Origin: Fluviibacter sp039805725
GTDB taxonomy: Bacteria > Pseudomonadota > Gammaproteobacteria > Burkholderiales > Rhodocyclaceae
NCBI GenBank assembly: GCA_039805725.1
Contig: JBDLTT010000037.1
Location: 1-24,848 of the forward strand
Length of the DNA stretch: 24,848 nucleotides
Direction of reading: 5' to 3'
Shown one piece after another: positions 23,004 through 24,848 of the stretch (position 1 is the first letter of the stretch; every line of letters starts with the position of its first letter). The position numbers were made by a program, and so were the translations under genes. A model generated the notes under the pieces. That model did not search any database, had not been told where the DNA came from, and was given only the letters and a program-made list of their open reading frames with translations.

Positions 23004-23333
23004 ATGACAAATGCGTGGACCTTACTGATCCTGGCCGGGATCTGTGAAATCGGCTGGCCGCTGGGCTATAAATTGGCTCAGGCCAATGCAGGTCTGCATC
23101 AGGTGAGCTGGTTCGGTTTCTCCGGCCTGTCGATCGTGCTGAGCGCCTGGTTGCTCTGGCTTGCCCAGAAGGAAATCCCGATCGGAACGGCCTATGCGGT
23201 CTGGACGGGTATCGGTGCCGCCGGCACCTTCATTCTGGGCATTGCGCTGTTTGGCGAACAATCGTCCATGCTGCGCTGGCTGGGCGCCGCCATGATCATC
23301 GGCGGCGTTGTCATTCTCAAATCGGGCAACTAG
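23004..23333 (+). CDS. Small multidrug resistance (SMR) family exporter, Gdx/SugE-like
   Basis: The product has 109 residues and four membrane helices, the standard SMR size. Glu15 in the first helix (LILAGICEIGWPLGYKL) is the essential proton/substrate carboxylate. IPIGTAYAVWTGIGAAG is the signature of the Gdx (SugE) subgroup, which exports guanidinium and small quaternary ammonium ions, as opposed to EmrE (IPTGIAYAIWSG). The helix 1 sequence WPLGYK with Pro is a variant of the usual subgroup pattern. No guanidine riboswitch precedes it; the gene follows the DUF2252 stop by 11 bases. It ends two bases before the convergent cytochrome gene. Substrate is therefore uncertain. Confidence 0.92.
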   Translation: MTNAWTLLILAGICEIGWPLGYKLAQANAGLHQVSWFGFSGLSIVLSAWLLWLAQKEIPIGTAYAVWTGIGAAGTFILGIALFGEQSSMLRWLGAAMIIGGVVILKSGN

Positions 23334-23335
23334 GC

Positions 23336-24145
23336 CTACTTGCTTAGGGCGCCCACCGCTCTGAGATAGCCATATATCTGCCGCGCCATGCGCTGTCGTT
23401 CGGCCGCCGGCCGCTCCGGGGCCAACGGCGGCATCGAGGTCAACGGGTTCTTGCCGGAGGGATCGAGCACCCAGGTGGCCATCCGGGCAAACGACTGGCC
23501 AGCCGCCCACTGACCGAGGTCGATCGGCATCTTGGAACCGCCCACACCATTGACCTGATGGCAGGCCAGACAGTATTTCAGAGTTAGTTGTGCGCCCTCT
23601 TTATAGCGTTCCGGCAACATCGGCGGCATCAGACGCGCGAGCCGCGCGCGATCGACCACGCCCACGCGCGTGACCTGATAGGGCCAGTAGGTAGCCCCAT
23701 CGGCGCGCAGATCCGGCTGCAGCACGTTGTCCCACACCAGATACCAGGGCCCCAGGCTCACCCGATGATTGAGCGGCGGAGTTTCGATACTGAAATCCCC
23801 GCCCTGGGCATTGGCATAAACGAGATAGGCGGCATATTGCAGTAGTCGTGTTGAAGGAATCATCGACCGATAACCGTCTTTTGCTTCAAAGGCCACCAGC
23901 GCCTCCGGCGCGCGCCACCCCTCCCCCAGAAGATGGTCAAGCAGCGGTATGACCGGATAACCCTTATAGGTAACCTCGACCGGCTTGAAGGGTTTGGATT
24001 CGTGCGGTTCGATCACCGTAATAGGGGCTGCGGTAAAACCATCCAGATGCGCAGCGGGTGACGGCAGCAGCAGATCGCCGGCCAATGCCCGCACAGCCCA
24101 GAGGCTGTATAGCGGCAGTGCGAGCAGACGAACCCAAACCCGCAT
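23336..24145 (-). CDS. c-type cytochrome with molybdoenzyme-like N-terminal domain
   Basis: The predicted exported protein has 269 residues. A signal peptide (RLLALPLYSLWAVRALAGD, about 5-23) leads to the periplasm. Residues about 40-165 resemble the small sulfite-oxidase/YedY-type molybdopterin-binding fold: FEAKDGYRSMIPSTRLLQ, ANAQGG and a PYQVTRVGVV strand. I see no cysteine to bind Mo there, so it is likely a non-catalytic relative. The C-terminal part is a single-haem cytochrome c: CLACH (192-196) binds haem and Met238 in LTSMPPL is the likely sixth ligand. ATG 24145 begins two bases after the UPF0114 gene stop; the longer open frame upstream lies inside that gene. An electron-transfer or sensing role is inferred. 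Confidence 0.85.
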   Translation of the reverse strand: MRVWVRLLALPLYSLWAVRALAGDLLLPSPAAHLDGFTAAPITVIEPHESKPFKPVEVTYKGYPVIPLLDHLLGEGWRAPEALVAFEAKDGYRSMIPSTRLLQYAAYLVYANAQGGDFSIETPPLNHRVSLGPWYLVWDNVLQPDLRADGATYWPYQVTRVGVVDRARLARLMPPMLPERYKEGAQLTLKYCLACHQVNGVGGSKMPIDLGQWAAGQSFARMATWVLDPSGKNPLTSMPPLAPERPAAERQRMARQIYGYLRAVGALSK

Positions 24146-24147
24146 GA

Positions 24148-24705
24148 TCAATGACCTTCGTGAGCCGCTTTGCTCAGCAGGAGTGATTGATTCATCTGTT
24201 TGTCGACCAGCACCATTGCATAGGCCGAGAACAGGAAGACGACGTGAATGATGACCTGCCACATGATCGTATGATTGGCGATGTTCTCGGCGTTAATGAA
24301 GGTTTTCAGGAGATGGATCGACGAGATACCGATAATCGCCGTCGATAACTTCACCTTAAGCACCCCGGCATTCACGTGCGATAGCCACTCCGGCTGGTCC
24401 GGATGACCTTCAAGGTTAAGCCGCGAGACGAAGGTCTCGTAGCCACCGACGATCACCATGACTAACAGGTTCGCGATCATCACGACGTCAATCAGCCCGA
24501 GCACCGACAGCATGATCACGGTCTCGCTGACGTGCTCGGTCAGTGCGCCCATGATCAAATGCTTCAACTCGACCATGAACTGATAAACGTAAATACACTG
24601 CGCGACGATCAGTCCCAGATAAAGCGGCGCCTGCAGCCAGCGGCTGGCGAAAATCAGTTTTTCCATCGGATTGGGCATTGCCGAAGAACGGACGGGATGT
24701 TCCAT
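24148..24705 (-). CDS. UPF0114 (YqhA-like) inner-membrane protein
   Basis: The product has about 185 residues from ATG 24705. EKLIFASRWLQAPLYLGLI, GGYETFVSRL and ISSIHLLKTFINAENI are close to E. coli YqhA (ASRWLLAPVYFGL, GYENFVSQL, SSIHLLRVFMDAKN). Four membrane segments are visible (about 22-42, 65-85, 110-130 and 150-170). The family's function is unknown. Starts at TTG 24729, ATG 24705, ATG 24677 and ATG 24666 are possible. I favour 24705 because a TATAAT at 24740-24745 would leave a leader of about 28 bases, while the TTG would be almost leaderless. The cytochrome gene follows after two bases, so the two are probably co-expressed. Confidence 0.88.
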   Translation of the reverse strand: MEHPVRSSAMPNPMEKLIFASRWLQAPLYLGLIVAQCIYVYQFMVELKHLIMGALTEHVSETVIMLSVLGLIDVVMIANLLVMVIVGGYETFVSRLNLEGHPDQPEWLSHVNAGVLKVKLSTAIIGISSIHLLKTFINAENIANHTIMWQVIIHVVFLFSAYAMVLVDKQMNQSLLLSKAAHEGH

Positions 24706-24739
24706 GGTGCGGGCATCAGGGTTAACCAAGATGCTGACG

Positions 24740-24745
24740 ATTATA
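24740..24745 (-). promoter_or_regulatory. Probable -10 element of the UPF0114-cytochrome operon
   Basis: The minus strand reads TATAAT. No strong -35 hexamer is found at 16-18 bases. The plus strand of the same site reads TATACT (24742-24747), seven bases before ATG 24754, so the region may serve both directions. Confidence 0.45.
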
Positions 24746-24753
24746 CTGTCCTG

Positions 24754-24848
24754 ATGTCTGAGACGCTTTACGAACTCCCCTGCCCCTTTGATATCGAAAC
24801 CGGCATCGTCCGTCTGCTAGAACCTCTGGACAGTGATCCGGATACGCT
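24754..24848 (+). CDS. Unrecognised protein, N-terminal fragment (runs off window)
   Basis: An open frame from ATG 24754 to the right edge encodes 31 full codons beginning MSETLYELPCPFDIETG and ending in an acidic stretch (LDSDPDT). I do not recognise it from this length. It is divergent from the UPF0114 gene, and the absence of stop codons plus the promoter-like gap support a real gene. No ribosome site is seen. Confidence 0.5.
   Translation, partial: MSETLYELPCPFDIETGIVRLLEPLDSDPDT

Noticed and set aside
24146..24262. An upstream extension of the cytochrome gene to 24262.
   Set aside because: It would overlap the UPF0114 coding region by over 100 bases and bury the signal peptide.

Overview
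The window reads as ordinary chromosome of a moderately GC-rich betaproteobacterium. The evidence is two phasin genes (polyhydroxyalkanoate granule proteins), a FabI-type enoyl reductase, gltX beside a tRNA-Ala/Glu/Asp cluster, and Gram-negative envelope genes (MltD, PpiD, family 9 and ArnT-like glycosyltransferases). The genus cannot be settled from the sequence. I see no insertion sequence, phage gene, CRISPR array, integrase or attachment site. No stretch over about 300 bases lacks a gene; the longest is the 269-base regulatory region at 21308-21576.

Layout. 1-860: a DUF4156 lipoprotein (partial, minus) divergent from a small secreted protein. 859-2841: tRNA-Val(CAC) on minus, gltX on plus, then a tRNA-Ala(GGC)-Glu(TTC)-Asp(GTC) operon with its own promoter and a strong terminator. 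2871-5183: phasin 1, then an MltD-type lytic transglycosylase. 5194-11751: a minus-strand peptide-type ABC transporter operon (solute-binding protein, two permeases, fused ATPase) with start/stop overlaps at every junction. 11825-12616: fabI, sharing a bidirectional terminator with the convergent ppiD-like gene. 12691-15879 (minus): BNR/sialidase-like protein, small membrane protein and a PpiD-like chaperone, probably one transcript. 15982-19466 (plus, divergent): GT9 glycosyltransferase, GtrA-family membrane protein, ArnT/PMT-like glycosyltransferase. 19470-21307 (minus): MalY/PatB-type PLP lyase and phasin 2. 21577-23333 (plus): DUF2252 protein and an SMR exporter. 23336-24705 (minus): UPF0114 membrane protein and a c-type cytochrome with a molybdoenzyme-like N-terminal region. 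24754-24848: start of an unrecognised plus-strand gene.

How the genes work together. The GT9-GtrA-ArnT-like set has the logic of a lipid-linked sugar transfer pathway: a cytoplasmic transferase, a small flippase-like protein, and a periplasm-facing transferase using an undecaprenyl-linked donor. It is divergent from a membrane-anchored sialidase-like protein and an unknown membrane protein, making a compact candidate envelope-glycan locus. The two phasin genes lie about 18 kb apart, carry near-identical TGC-rich sequence at their promoters, and are probably controlled by the same PHA-responsive repressor. The PpiD-like protein appears to have lost its parvulin domain. FabI has alanine at residue 93, a position tied to triclosan/diazaborine response in E. 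coli.
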